From a virus, in IMG/VR virus record IMGVR_UViG_3300044678_001573, positions 1 through 62,258 of that record: a stretch of 62,258 nt of DNA. One strand, 5' to 3'. Numbering within the stretch: the stretch's first letter is position 1; each line of letters opens with the position of its first letter. Made by a program: the position numbers and the translations under genes. The notes beneath the pieces were generated by a model. The model saw only the letters and a program-made list of their open reading frames with translations, did no database searches and had not been told where the DNA came from. This document shows, piece after piece, positions 52,226-61,067 of the stretch.

Positions 52226-52557
52226 TGTTGGTTAAAGTATTCTTCGTTGATGTGGGAGAAAGGTTCCGGCGCGTCTTCCGACGTCTTGTCCGGTCTTGCG
52301 CTGGCCAAGAGGCTCAGTCGGTTGATGGCACGCTGGATGCCAGCCTGCGTGGAGTGCATCTGTGCGATGACAAACGCGGCGTCCGTGGCGGTTCGGTTGC
52401 GGAGTGTCAGCTCGTGGGCAACCGGCTGCGGTAGGGCATCCGATTGCAGGATGGCGATTGCCTCCTGCATCACGGGTCTGGCCAGTAGTTCACGGAGTTC
52501 GGCAGACTTGCCGCCGTCTTTGTACCATCTGTCGATTAGGGTCTTATGTTGGGTCAT
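52222..52557 (-). CDS. Small protein between portal and scaffold
   Basis: 111 residues, helical (RELLARPVMQEAIAILQSDA, AFVIAQMHSTQAGIQRAINR), with ATGA overlaps on both sides. Small genes of this kind lie between portal and scaffold in several podophages, with no assigned role. Confidence 0.6.
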   Translation of the reverse strand: MTQHKTLIDRWYKDGGKSAELRELLARPVMQEAIAILQSDALPQPVAHELTLRNRTATDAAFVIAQMHSTQAGIQRAINRLSLLASARPDKTSEDAPEPFSHINEEYFNQQ

Positions 52558-54857
52558 GCAATTCCTAGCTGCGCCCGCTGTTGGGCAGTCTTGCGGGCAA
52601 TGTCAGCCGCCGTCTCCGCAGCCTTGAGCTGTCGGTTGAGGGCAGCCTCCTGAGTCTTCTGCTGCATCCGCTGTTGGAACAGCGTGGCATCCTGCTCCAG
52701 CTTCATCTGGAACTCGATGGTGCGACGCTCAAGCTCGTTGGAGATCTGCATCTGCTGGGCCAGGGCTTCGCCGCCTTGGGTCGGCTGACCTTGCTCGGCC
52801 TGGGCCTGCATCTGCTCGGCCTGCTGACGCTGGAGCTTCTGCAAGTGGCGGATGCCATTGACGAGGATCTCCCCGGCCTGCTGAAGCTGCTGACGGAACT
52901 GAGGAGCGTCTGCCCCCGTGTATCCGTCGAGAGTCTCGGCGGCGTGGCGGTAGATGGCCTCCATCGGCGGGACGATCTGAGCGAACATTTCTGGGTTCTG
53001 GCCGGCCTCTTGGAACTGACCGACGAACTCGCCGATCTTGCCGATGTGGACTTCCAGATGCACCCGCTTGTTCTCGCTCGGGCTGACGGTGACGTTGCCA
53101 CCCTGCATGAGTGCGTCGTTCTGAAGCTCCGCGATCTGGTAGTCGATGGGCGTGCGGGCGTTGGCCGGCTGGCGGGGGATGATTTCATTGGCCGCCTCGT
53201 AGCCCACGACCGACGCGGTCAGGCGACGCAGGACGGTCTGCTTGCCAAAGTCGTCGTAGTAGGGGAACAGCTCCATGACGTTCTGGAACGCCACTCGGCG
53301 GGCAGCCGCGCTGCCAAATCCCACCACGCGGCAGGTGCGGGTCTTGCGATGGTCGATCTGGTCGAAGGCCGCAGCCGGCACTCCGCGCTCCATGCAGCGT
53401 TCACGCCACTCCCAGACGTAGTGGCCACCCGGGTCGGTGCGTAAGTAGTCCTGTCTGGACATGCGACGCACGACCTCGCGGGCCAGACGGTCGGCGGGTT
53501 GGTTGTAAAGGTTGATGCTGGTGACCGAGAGCTGGGCGTCCTGCTCCAGCTTGGCCATCGCCTCGAACCGCGTCATCTCCTTGGTGACGTTCAGCGGGTT
53601 GGTCGGGGCGTAGCCGCCCGAGTTGCGAGCCACCGTCTCGCGGAGCGAGTTGACGGCGGGCTGCACCGTGTTGACCACCTGGGGCGTCTGGATGCCCTGC
53701 ATGGCGGCAACGCCGGGGGTGGCCAGCATGTATGGCCCCATGGGGGTGATCTGAAGCTGCTGCATGGCCTCCTCGGACTCGGCCTGAAGGATCGGGCCGG
53801 CGGAGAAGGCGATGTCCACCTTGCGGTTCTCCAAGCGCATCAGGGCTTGGTAGGCGTTGTACATGTCGGCTCCGAGGCCACGGATGCTGTGGTAGGTGCC
53901 GTTGGTGCCAATGCCACGGGTGAAGAACACGAACGCCTCCGAGGCGCTCTTGAACGCACCGCGCCGCTGGTAGAGGAAACTGTTGTTGTAGACACCACCG
54001 TTGGAACCGAGGGGAGACTCGGTGAACAGGTAGAGCGAATAGGTGCTGTCGGCCTCACGAACCCAACCGTAGACAAGCGGGATCGAGGGGGCGGTCTCAC
54101 CTTTGACAAGGTCGTTGTTCTTGAACTCGGCTTCGAACTCCATCCAGAACCGAGTATCAGCCTGCGGCTGGACGGTGTTGAGCAGGGAGTTCTTCACCGC
54201 TGAGATGTTCCACCCCTCGGCTGTAGCCGCCTCTTCATCCTTGATGTAACGAAGAAGGGCGTGCGGCTGCATGTAGGTCTTGCAGAACGCATACTCGATC
54301 TCGTCCTCCGAGGCTAGGGTCTGGCGTGGGATCTTGAAGTAACCAAGATGGGTCGTGTTCCACTGCCAGTTCTGGCAGTCTTCAAAGTAGGCAATGCCGA
54401 CACCATGCAGGGTGAAGTAGTGGGGGATGAATGCGTAGCGGAACGTGAACAGCGGCCAGCCGCGCAGGACGTGACCGAGTTCTTCCGACATGATCTCCGA
54501 CCACTCAGCGCGCTCCGTGTCCGTGCCGTACTTGGTGAACACTTCAAATACCTTCACGTCTGCCGAGAGCAGATCGATGTAGGCCCCGAGGGATGCGTCA
54601 AGCGCAGCCTTCATGTCATTGGGGTTGAAGTTGCTCATGTACCCCTGACCGTTGGCGTTCAGCTTGGCTTGGTTGTAAGGAGCTTGGCCATCGGCCAGCG
54701 CCTGCACTTTCGCTCGCTGGCGATCAGACTCCAAGTCGGCGTCGCGCACTTTGACATACAGAGTGCGCAGATTATCCGCGTCTTTGACGCGGCATTCGCA
54801 CGGTTCGCCGTCAGGGTTGACGACGGGGAGAACAAGATCGCTGAGGGGCGTTTCCAT
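52554..54857 (-). CDS. Portal protein
   Basis: 767 residues, the size of P22/podophage-type portals. A mixed core (EWSEIMSEELGHVLRGWPLF, HYFTLHGVGIAYFEDCQNW) is followed by a GLGADMYNAYQALMRLENRK segment that resembles the portal stem region, and then a long C-terminal coiled-coil barrel rich in Gln (EQMQAQAEQGQPTQGGEALA). It forms the 12-fold DNA gate at the capsid vertex. It starts a run of portal, small gene and scaffold, with a weak TTGCTT-N16-TTAGTT promoter-like sequence in the 50-base gap upstream. Confidence 0.88.
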   Translation of the reverse strand: METPLSDLVLPVVNPDGEPCECRVKDADNLRTLYVKVRDADLESDRQRAKVQALADGQAPYNQAKLNANGQGYMSNFNPNDMKAALDASLGAYIDLLSADVKVFEVFTKYGTDTERAEWSEIMSEELGHVLRGWPLFTFRYAFIPHYFTLHGVGIAYFEDCQNWQWNTTHLGYFKIPRQTLASEDEIEYAFCKTYMQPHALLRYIKDEEAATAEGWNISAVKNSLLNTVQPQADTRFWMEFEAEFKNNDLVKGETAPSIPLVYGWVREADSTYSLYLFTESPLGSNGGVYNNSFLYQRRGAFKSASEAFVFFTRGIGTNGTYHSIRGLGADMYNAYQALMRLENRKVDIAFSAGPILQAESEEAMQQLQITPMGPYMLATPGVAAMQGIQTPQVVNTVQPAVNSLRETVARNSGGYAPTNPLNVTKEMTRFEAMAKLEQDAQLSVTSINLYNQPADRLAREVVRRMSRQDYLRTDPGGHYVWEWRERCMERGVPAAAFDQIDHRKTRTCRVVGFGSAAARRVAFQNVMELFPYYDDFGKQTVLRRLTASVVGYEAANEIIPRQPANARTPIDYQIAELQNDALMQGGNVTVSPSENKRVHLEVHIGKIGEFVGQFQEAGQNPEMFAQIVPPMEAIYRHAAETLDGYTGADAPQFRQQLQQAGEILVNGIRHLQKLQRQQAEQMQAQAEQGQPTQGGEALAQQMQISNELERRTIEFQMKLEQDATLFQQRMQQKTQEAALNRQLKAAETAADIARKTAQQRAQLGIA

Positions 54858-54907
54858 TTGTTGAAACTAAGCCGTTGACAAGGGTTAAGCAACGGGTTTT
54901 TCCCAAC

Positions 54908-56029
54908 TCACTTCCTGACCAGCTTTCCACGAGGCCCGAGTTTATAGCCCGAGTCGGGGTTGCGAACATAGGATTTGACCTCCTCCTCTGGCAGTTCAAG
55001 GGCTTTGGCGAGCGTTGCAACCGTGTCGCCAACCGAGGACTCAATCGCCTTGCGGATGCGGAACATGTTGAAAGTAGTGATCGGTTTTTTCAACTCCTCC
55101 TCTTCCGCCTTGGCACCTGCGTCCTTGGTCAGAGTGGTCGTCTCCGCGCTGTCGGAGGTGACGGTCGTCTGGGCAGGGGTCGGGGTTGGAGCCAGGGCCG
55201 GGGTTGGGGCTTTGTCCATCTTGACGACTTGCGCCGAGGTCGAACTGCCAAGCACGAGCTTGGCCAGGGTGCCGTCCTTGCACCCGTGAACGACCACCAC
55301 GTTTGCAGGGACCGGAGCGGCATGACTGGTGCCGGGCGGGTTGCCGGGGCAGTCCGTGCAGTCGTAGCCGCCATCCGCGAGCTTGGTGTACTTCTCCGTC
55401 CCCCAGCGGTGGGCGATCAGGTCGTTGTGAGCGGCGTGGGGCAGCACTTCGTAGCGAATGCGAACGTCGTACGGCTCCAGCGGCAGCGGACTCCATGGCA
55501 TCTGTCGGTCGAGACTCGGGAGGAGTAGGCTCCGGGCTGCTGCGTTGGGCGGGTAGATCGCCGCCGCACCACCGACCATGTGCTGCTCGTACGGGGCCGA
55601 CTCCATACTGCGGTCGTCCATCTTGACCATGCGGGTGTTCACGATGCAGCCGAAGTAGGGCTTGCCCGCCTTCTTGTAGGCCAGCTCGATGTCTTGCAGC
55701 CAGCCGTCCTTGACCGGGGTGCAGTCGGGTTCAAAGAGCAACCACGGCGAGTCGCCATACTTGGTTTGAATCCGCTCGGCCATCATGCGGAACATGCGGT
55801 TGGGGGCAATCGGCCAGCCTTCGATGCCAAGCGACAGAGGCTCAACATGGCTGGATTCAAACAGCCCTCCGACTTCGGAGATGAACTGGTTTGCCTCCTG
55901 CACCACCGCCTCGGTGGGGAACAGGATAATTCGGTGGCCACGATACGGCCCGAACTTGGCAATGATTTTGGACAGATCTGGAAGGAGCTTCGAGTCGAAG
56001 CGCGACGTGGGGATGGCTAGGGTGAGCAT
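54908..56029 (-). CDS. Glycosyltransferase-like protein with winged-helix tail
   Basis: 373 residues from the ATG one base after the previous stop. The N-terminal domain has MLTLAIPTSRFDSKLLPDL, LLFEPDCTPVKDGWLQDIEL with the D-x-D-like acidic motif, and YEQHMVGGAAAIYPPNAA, consistent with a GT-A glycosyltransferase. A cysteine cluster (YDCTDCPGNP) and a Pro-Thr linker follow. The last 60 residues (TFNMFRIRKAIESSVGDTVA) look like a winged helix. It probably modifies a virion or host component. Confidence 0.62.
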   Translation of the reverse strand: MLTLAIPTSRFDSKLLPDLSKIIAKFGPYRGHRIILFPTEAVVQEANQFISEVGGLFESSHVEPLSLGIEGWPIAPNRMFRMMAERIQTKYGDSPWLLFEPDCTPVKDGWLQDIELAYKKAGKPYFGCIVNTRMVKMDDRSMESAPYEQHMVGGAAAIYPPNAAARSLLLPSLDRQMPWSPLPLEPYDVRIRYEVLPHAAHNDLIAHRWGTEKYTKLADGGYDCTDCPGNPPGTSHAAPVPANVVVVHGCKDGTLAKLVLGSSTSAQVVKMDKAPTPALAPTPTPAQTTVTSDSAETTTLTKDAGAKAEEEELKKPITTFNMFRIRKAIESSVGDTVATLAKALELPEEEVKSYVRNPDSGYKLGPRGKLVRK

Positions 56030-56030
56030 G

Positions 56031-57095
56031 TTAGAAGGTGAACTTGATGTCGCCGGCGAGGGCGTCGTAGACTGGGTGAGTTGTGATGCCGGCACTTTTT
56101 AACGCACTTGCCACAGTGGTCAAGTGCGAAGTAGGTGCCATGCGGCGAAAGAACGCTTGATCAACTTTGAGTATGTAGCCAATGACCTCCTTGAAGCTGT
56201 CTTCCAGGGTCAGCCCTGACGCCTTTGAGATCTTGGCTGCCAGTCGGTCGATGGTGGCATCCACGAACTTCTGCTGGCCGATGGGGCAGACCCAGCCGCA
56301 GCGCGGCACCGTGCGAAGCGGCAGGTGGTTCTTGATCCTCACCACGATGCCGTCCTCGACCAGTTTGCCCTTGATGCTGCCGATGGGGGGCAGGAAGACG
56401 TGTTTGACCGCCACGTACTGGGCGTTGTGCGCTCCGGGGTAGATGCAGTCAGGGACGTGCAGGCACGTCTCCTGGATGCGCGGGTGCTTCAACCCCTCAG
56501 CGATGGTCATGGCGCTGGACTGGTTGCCGATGAACAACTCGCTGCCGGCGATGAGTTGGGCCACCTCCAGCATGTTCTTGGTCGGTTGGTAGTCAACCTT
56601 GCCAAAGCAGTTCTGGAAGTGGCCATGCTCGTTGGGCGCTCCGACGAAGGTGATGATGTCGCGGTAGTGATCGACCACCTCCTGCCATGGGAAGGCGTTG
56701 TTGTTGTAACGCTCCGTGCGGTTGACGATGACCCGGCCGTTGGGCTTGACCGATGGGACAGTCAGCCATGGCTGGCTGCTGTCGGGGAGGGTTGTGATGA
56801 CACCATGGGCGAGGGCGTGCCGGGCGTGGGAGTTGAGCAGGGTGTCAGTGTTGCTGTGGTAGCCCCGCCTGAACCCCTCGGACTCCCAGTCCACCTGATC
56901 TGAGGCCGTGTGAGGGCGGCAGGCTGTGATGTAGGTCTGGGCTTCGACCAGCGGGGTGATCAAATCCTTGCGCTTTATGATACCTTTTGTGCGCCCGTCG
57001 TCGCGTAGGAGCAACGTGCTCTTGGGTGCAGCGTGCTTCGCCGTGGCGAGAGCCACGATGATGTCGCCAAGGTCGCCAGCGGAGGTCCAGTTCAT
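56031..57095 (-). CDS. Glycosyltransferase family 9-like protein
   Basis: 354 residues. The N-terminal SAGDLGDIIVALATAKHAAP and the C-terminal SELFIGNQSSAMTIAEGLKH are the two halves of a GT-B fold like ADP-heptose transferases (GT9). Cysteines near the middle (CLHVPDCIYPG, CGWVCPIGQQ) are unusual. It overlaps the small zinc gene by four bases and belongs to a sugar-methyl modification cluster with its neighbours. Confidence 0.68.
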   Translation of the reverse strand: MNWTSAGDLGDIIVALATAKHAAPKSTLLLRDDGRTKGIIKRKDLITPLVEAQTYITACRPHTASDQVDWESEGFRRGYHSNTDTLLNSHARHALAHGVITTLPDSSQPWLTVPSVKPNGRVIVNRTERYNNNAFPWQEVVDHYRDIITFVGAPNEHGHFQNCFGKVDYQPTKNMLEVAQLIAGSELFIGNQSSAMTIAEGLKHPRIQETCLHVPDCIYPGAHNAQYVAVKHVFLPPIGSIKGKLVEDGIVVRIKNHLPLRTVPRCGWVCPIGQQKFVDATIDRLAAKISKASGLTLEDSFKEVIGYILKVDQAFFRRMAPTSHLTTVASALKSAGITTHPVYDALAGDIKFTF

Positions 57096-57409
57096 GCTGC
57101 TTGGTGGTCTCGGCGGTGGACGAAGCAGGGTTTGCCGGTGGCCGTCTTGGGGCTTGGGGTGACGGGTTCACCTGTTTTCATGCAGGTGCCGGTCCAGGTG
57201 GCGAACACGCCTTGGTAGAGGCGCTCTCCGCGCTTCAGAAACGCGCAGTCGTTGCAGTCAGCGTCGATGAGCTGGCAGTCGTAGGCTTCCTGCTTCTCTC
57301 CGGCCTGCTTGCACTCCTTGTGGCACACGTCTGGCATGGCGTTCCAGTAGGCGTGCGTTGGCACGGCGTCGGCCTCAGAGAGCGGCTGGTTGCAGTAGCG
57401 GCAGTTCAT
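57092..57409 (-). CDS. Cysteine-rich zinc protein in the modification cluster
   Basis: 105 residues from the ATG at 57409; the longer frame upstream is unlikely. Eight cysteines: MNCRYCNQPLSE, VCHKECKQ, DCQLIDADCNDCAF, GTCMK and KPCF. It couples by ATGA to the methyltransferase before it and the glycosyltransferase after it. Possibly a partner or adaptor of these enzymes. Confidence 0.6.
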   Translation of the reverse strand: MNCRYCNQPLSEADAVPTHAYWNAMPDVCHKECKQAGEKQEAYDCQLIDADCNDCAFLKRGERLYQGVFATWTGTCMKTGEPVTPSPKTATGKPCFVHRRDHQAA

Positions 57410-58038
57410 TCGCAGACGATGGTCATGTGGCCGGGGTACCACAGCTCGGTGTGGATGGGGTTGAGCCACTCGTTGACGTGGTCGATGTGGAGGAGGTACA
57501 GGTGCTCGGGGTGGAAGTCGCAGTCGCGCCACGGGATGCCCTCGCCGATGACCGGCGTCATCAGGATGATGCGGCCCTCGGGCTTGAGGTGGCGGCGGCA
57601 CTTCTCAATGAACGCCTCGGGGTCGTCAACGTGCTCGATGACATCCAATGCCACAACGTTGTCGAACTTGAGCACCTCGGGGAATTCCTCGAAGCTCTGG
57701 TTGAGCGTCTTGCAGCCAGAGTGTTTGCGGATAAACTCGATGTGGTCGGGGCACGGCTCCAGTCCGATGCAGTCGAACCCCCGCATCCGTGCTTGGAGCA
57801 TCACCTCACCGGGAGCGCAGCCGATCTCAAGCAGCGTGGTGCCAACGCAGTAGTCGAGCGTCGTGCCGGCCTTGGTCTTGCCGTTGACACCGACGAACCG
57901 GCCCACGTTGTAGATCTGCTCCTCGATGGTGCTCTTGCCTTCCGCGCCCCAGTAGGGTTTGGTGTAGTCGGTGATGGCCCCGTCGATGCGTTTGAGGGTG
58001 CCGGAGGGGAGTTGGGTGTATTCGGGTGGGGTATTCAT
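57406..58038 (-). CDS. Class I SAM-dependent methyltransferase
   Basis: 210 residues from ATG 58038. Motif I is LLEIGCAPGEVMLQARMRGF, the acidic loop is CIGLEPCPDH and motif IV is FDNVVALDVIEHVDDPEAFI, matching the small-molecule type (UbiE/glycan) methyltransferases. It ends PGHMTIVCE. It would methylate a sugar or lipid more likely than DNA. It follows the 53-residue gene by ATGA. Confidence 0.85.
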   Translation of the reverse strand: MNTPPEYTQLPSGTLKRIDGAITDYTKPYWGAEGKSTIEEQIYNVGRFVGVNGKTKAGTTLDYCVGTTLLEIGCAPGEVMLQARMRGFDCIGLEPCPDHIEFIRKHSGCKTLNQSFEEFPEVLKFDNVVALDVIEHVDDPEAFIEKCRRHLKPEGRIILMTPVIGEGIPWRDCDFHPEHLYLLHIDHVNEWLNPIHTELWYPGHMTIVCE

Positions 58039-58196
58039 TCCCGTCGAAGTTGGGCAGTCAGTGACTCGATCTTGGAGAGGAGGGCCTCGATTAGGTCTGC
58101 GGCTTGTTCTCGTTGGTCGTTGCAGCAGTCGCAACTGAGTTCACCGCAGGTGAAGTTGCGTAGAGAGTGAAGGAGTTCTTGTGGGTAAGAGTCCAT
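58035..58196 (-). CDS. 53-residue coiled-coil protein with CxCC motif
   Basis: A short gene held in place by an ATGA overlap with the methyltransferase gene. It has CGELSCDCCNDQREQ followed by a coiled coil (LIEALLSKIESLTAQLRRE). It may bind a metal. The frame is open for longer upstream, but that lies over another gene. Confidence 0.6.
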   Translation of the reverse strand: MDSYPQELLHSLRNFTCGELSCDCCNDQREQAADLIEALLSKIESLTAQLRRE

Positions 58197-58215
58197 GGTG
58201 AGCCGAGGTTGATTG

Positions 58216-58767
58216 TCAGACCTTCTTGATGACAAGCAGCCACGAGTAGGGGCCGTGACCGTCTTCCGAGAGCAATGTCTCCCATGGCCCGGTCTGGTCA
58301 ATGACTCGTGTGGTGAAGTTGTGGAGGGAGAAGTCCGGCTCCTTGTGGGCGAGGTTGATGCCCTGACCCGTGCGAGCGCAGTGGTCGAGGAACCGCTGCT
58401 GGTCGGGGCAGTTGATGGCGATGACGCCGCCGGGGCGCAGGACTCGACGCCACTCGCCGATGATGCGGCGGAGGTGGTCGTAGCTGAAGTCCTCCAGCAG
58501 GTGATGGGTGGCGAAGCCGTCCACGCTGTTGTCGCAAAGGAATGAGAGATTCTCGCAATGCCCTCGGAACACCTGCTTGATGCCACCGACGCTGGTATAA
58601 GGGTTGTGCTGGTCGAACGCCAGGGCGTGCGGGACAGTCAGGTCGCCTCCAGCCCCCATCTCCAGCACGAGCGGATGGGTGTCCTTGGCGAGGAACGGAG
58701 CGAAGTGGTGCCTGACTAGGCTGCACTCGGAGGTGCTGGCGGGCACGGCGTCTGTGGTGTCTGTCAT
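58216..58767 (-). CDS. Class I SAM-dependent methyltransferase
   Basis: 183 residues. The domain is compact: LVLEMGAGGDLTVPHALAFD (motif I), the NSVDGFATHHLLEDFSYD motif and VLRPGGVIAINCPDQQ (post-motif). It belongs to the same superfamily as the methyltransferase at 57406 but is distinct in sequence. Two in a row beside two glycosyltransferases point to synthesis of a methylated sugar. Starts with ATGA after the membrane protein. Confidence 0.83.
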   Translation of the reverse strand: MTDTTDAVPASTSECSLVRHHFAPFLAKDTHPLVLEMGAGGDLTVPHALAFDQHNPYTSVGGIKQVFRGHCENLSFLCDNSVDGFATHHLLEDFSYDHLRRIIGEWRRVLRPGGVIAINCPDQQRFLDHCARTGQGINLAHKEPDFSLHNFTTRVIDQTGPWETLLSEDGHGPYSWLLVIKKV

Positions 58768-59045
58768 TGGGGGGTCGTCGTGGGGTTGATGGGGTCTGTC
58801 AGAAGGTAGGATGTGATGCCAAACAGCCCGAACAGGCAGAGGTTGAAGATGGCCAGCGAGAGGAGAAGCCGGATGCGGTTGTACCTGTCGATCTTGTTCA
58901 TCGGATTGACCATGAGGTCAAGGGCGGAGATGAGGTCGTCGGTGAAGTCGTCAATGTCAGTGGGGTTGACGATCCATCGGTAGCTCCATGCAAGGAACAC
59001 GACGTTGGTTGAGAAGTAGATGGCTGCGAGGAGTATCGATTCCAT
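58764..59045 (-). CDS. Two-span small membrane protein
   Basis: 93 residues: hydrophobic LLAAIYFSTNVVFLAWSY near the start and LLLSLAIFNLCLFGLFGITS near the end, with a polar loop between. The place before the methyltransferases and distance from the lysis cassette argue against a holin. Role unknown. Confidence 0.6.
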   Translation of the reverse strand: MESILLAAIYFSTNVVFLAWSYRWIVNPTDIDDFTDDLISALDLMVNPMNKIDRYNRIRLLLSLAIFNLCLFGLFGITSYLLTDPINPTTTPQ

Positions 59046-59078
59046 GGTGTAGACGTGTGGGTGGTGTTGAGGGTAGGG

Positions 59079-59294
59079 TCAGTCGATCAGGTCTTCGTAG
59101 TCTGGCGGCTCGGGAACGCAGAGGTCGATGGCGTCGTCTCCATACCCAAGGGATGCGAGCAGTGTCCTGAACGCATAGGCGATCTCCTCCAGCTCGGAGT
59201 CAGGATGCATCCGCACATGGGTGCTGAAGGATGAGGACTCATCTGTCGAGATGGTGGCTGAGAAGCGGAGGAAGGGTTTGAAGGGTTTGCTCAT
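59079..59294 (-). CDS. Small acidic protein, unknown
   Basis: 71 residues, mostly strands then helix (SKPFKPFLRFSATISTDESS, EEIAYAFRTLLASLGY) with an acidic end (PPDYEDLID). Joined by ATGA to the XRE regulator gene. No family recognised. Confidence 0.58.
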   Translation of the reverse strand: MSKPFKPFLRFSATISTDESSSFSTHVRMHPDSELEEIAYAFRTLLASLGYGDDAIDLCVPEPPDYEDLID

Positions 59295-59527
59295 AGGCCG
59301 AGTAACTCCTGGGGTGGGACGTTGAGAGCAATCACTAGATCTTTAAAGTTGTCGAGGGACGGGAGTCTTCGTCCTGCTTCAAAATGTGAGATGTGGGTGC
59401 TTGAGATCCCACTGGCCAGCCCCAGTTCTTCCTGCGTGTACTTGGCGTGTTTGCGGTAGAACTTGAGTGCTTCGGGGAAGAAGGCTCTCAGGTTGCTGGG
59501 TGCCGGGGGTGTGTAGGCTTTTTGCAT
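59291..59527 (-). CDS. XRE-family HTH regulator
   Basis: 78 residues. The helix-turn-helix is ALKFYRKHAKYTQEELGLAS followed by GISSTHISHFEAGRRLPSLD, residues about 20-60, and the end is LNVPPQELLGL. Single-domain Cro-like protein. It is one of the first genes of the leftward late block and may time late expression or repress a promoter nearby. Confidence 0.83.
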   Translation of the reverse strand: MQKAYTPPAPSNLRAFFPEALKFYRKHAKYTQEELGLASGISSTHISHFEAGRRLPSLDNFKDLVIALNVPPQELLGL

Positions 59528-59539
59528 GGGTGGATGGGG

Positions 59540-60175
59540 TCAATAGGCCCACTTGGCGTCTCCGAGGATCTCGGTCGAGTCCTGCCACCAGTCGTCCCAC
59601 TGCTCATTGGTGGCAACCTCCCAGTTGGGGATCTTTGTGGCTGCACCATCTTTGGTGAGCGACACTGGCAACCATTTGAGCCTGTTGTTGGGGTAGATGG
59701 CGATCTGGCCGTTGGAGAGCTTGACGACGTTGCCCTCCTTGTGCTCCTCCAGCAGTTCGACGTCGCCGACATCCAAAAGGCCGGAGGATTGGCCTTCCGG
59801 CAGGAAGTCGATGGTGAACCAGTAGTGGCCTGTGGCTGGAGGGGTGCCTCGGCCAAGATTGACCAGCATGGGAACGTCGGAGAGTTGAGCCTTGTGCCAG
59901 AGTTCGATGGACCCGCTCAGACACTCCCACATCTGGACTTTGTGCAGAGGTAGTGGGTGGTGATCGTCAGCATCGGGTTCGTACCAGTAGACGCACTGTG
60001 GTGGGATCTTGTCGTAGCACGCGGCGTAGGCGTCCACCCAGACTTGGAAGCAGAGGGGCCGATTCCTGACGGAGCGGACGGACAATAGCCATGCGGATTC
60101 CCATTGGTTGTTGGGTCCGCCAAAGGCGTCTTTGCGGATGTAGGCTCTGGACTTGGGTAGATTGATGTTCCTCAT
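59540..60175 (-). CDS. First leftward late-block protein, unknown
   Basis: 211 residues from ATG 60175 (12 more if an upstream non-ATG codon is used). Beta-rich with several tryptophans (NNQWESAWLLSVRSVRNRPL, NRLKWLPVSLTKDG) and an acidic tryptophan-rich end (EQWDDWWQDSTEILGD). No family recognised. A short second frame starting at ATG 60230 (MTTLRLRADGSVLPVNHPDE) overlaps the start and could be a separate peptide. Confidence 0.6.
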   Translation of the reverse strand: MRNINLPKSRAYIRKDAFGGPNNQWESAWLLSVRSVRNRPLCFQVWVDAYAACYDKIPPQCVYWYEPDADDHHPLPLHKVQMWECLSGSIELWHKAQLSDVPMLVNLGRGTPPATGHYWFTIDFLPEGQSSGLLDVGDVELLEEHKEGNVVKLSNGQIAIYPNNRLKWLPVSLTKDGAATKIPNWEVATNEQWDDWWQDSTEILGDAKWAY

Positions 60176-60211
60176 CTGGGTGGTTGACAGGTAGCACGGA
60201 GCCATCTGCAC

Positions 60212-60476
60212 GCAAGCGTAGAGTTGTCATTTTTGGGAGAAAAAATTTTTCAACCCCTATATACGCGGTACCCGGCGGCCGGTCCCCGCCCCGGCACCTA
60301 CCCGCCCCGTGCCTAGCGCGCGCAGGGCCGGCCGGCAGTGAAGAGCGCCGCGCCGGGGCCGGGGCCGGGCCGCGCAGCCGGGCCGGGCCGCGCCGGATCC
60401 GTTTTCCAACCGCGCCGGCGCATAACTACTTCCTTTCTCTGAAATGTAAAATTAAAAACCGTTGAGTATCAATGAG
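60212..60476. other. Non-coding island, extremely GC-rich centre
   Basis: 265 bases without a gene. An A/T tract (60230-60265) borders a centre (about 60268-60400) built of GCCGG, GCGCGC and GGGGCC motifs, including the direct repeat GCCGGGCCGCGC at 60364 and 60382, 18 bases apart. It adjoins a small-terminase-like gene, so a packaging site is the leading idea; an origin or transcription barrier are others. Confidence 0.5.
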
Positions 60477-61007
60477 TTATAAAAGTTCTGGCACGGGCAC
60501 TGCATCAATCTCAATAAGCGGGGCGGAGTCTGGCGCTCCGGATACGATAACAGAAACGGCAGGGCCAGCTTGGGAGTCTAGGCCGGCAGCGCGTAGGCCA
60601 ACGTCGAATGCGGTCTTTGCGTCTTGCCAGGAATCAATCGGGAGGCTGGAGAGGTCAGCACGCTTGATAGCGGCCAACGTTTTTTGAAGCGTGACGGTTT
60701 TAAGCTCTGCTCCCATCGCTGCTATGGTATCCGTCACGAGTGACAAAGCGCCGGGTGACTCGTTTTGTGACGCTGGAGCTGGAGCTTGTGACATTGTCGC
60801 TGGAGCTGGAGCTGGAGCTGGAGCTGGAGCTTGTGCGGCGCGTATCGCATCCAGCCGGGCCGGCGTTAGCCATTGCTCCCGGCACGCGCGCTGGCGTAAC
60901 GCGTCATACCCTACTCCAAATTTTTCAGCCGCGCTTTTTGGTGGCACGCCTAGTTCAACGCATCGCCGGATTGATTGCCAGTCCGGCCTTTGACTCTCTT
61001 TTTGCAT
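60477..61007 (-). CDS. Putative terminase small subunit (DNA-binding)
   Basis: 176 residues. The N-terminal helix-turn-helix (GVPPKSAAEKFGVGYDALRQ followed by RACREQWLTPARL) is like the DNA-recognition domain of phage small terminases. Then comes a Pro-Ala repeat (APAPAPAPAPA) and a helical middle (LQKTLAAIKRADLSSLPIDS) that could oligomerise. It is far from the large subunit gene but next to the GC-rich island, which could be its binding site. A general regulator is the alternative. Confidence 0.52.
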   Translation of the reverse strand: MQKESQRPDWQSIRRCVELGVPPKSAAEKFGVGYDALRQRACREQWLTPARLDAIRAAQAPAPAPAPAPATMSQAPAPASQNESPGALSLVTDTIAAMGAELKTVTLQKTLAAIKRADLSSLPIDSWQDAKTAFDVGLRAAGLDSQAGPAVSVIVSGAPDSAPLIEIDAVPVPELL

Positions 61008-61033
61008 GAGTTAAAAATATTTTATTTTTCCGC

Positions 61034-61062
61034 TTGCACTTTGGTTTGTGCTCGCCGATACT
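61034..61062 (+). promoter_or_regulatory. Rightward promoter of the GP88 mini-operon
   Basis: TTGCAC at 61034-61039, a 17-base spacer and GATACT at 61057-61062, then five bases to an ATG at 61068. This is again a TTGC-type box with its -10 next to a start codon. Confidence 0.5.
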
Positions 61063-61067
61063 CCATC

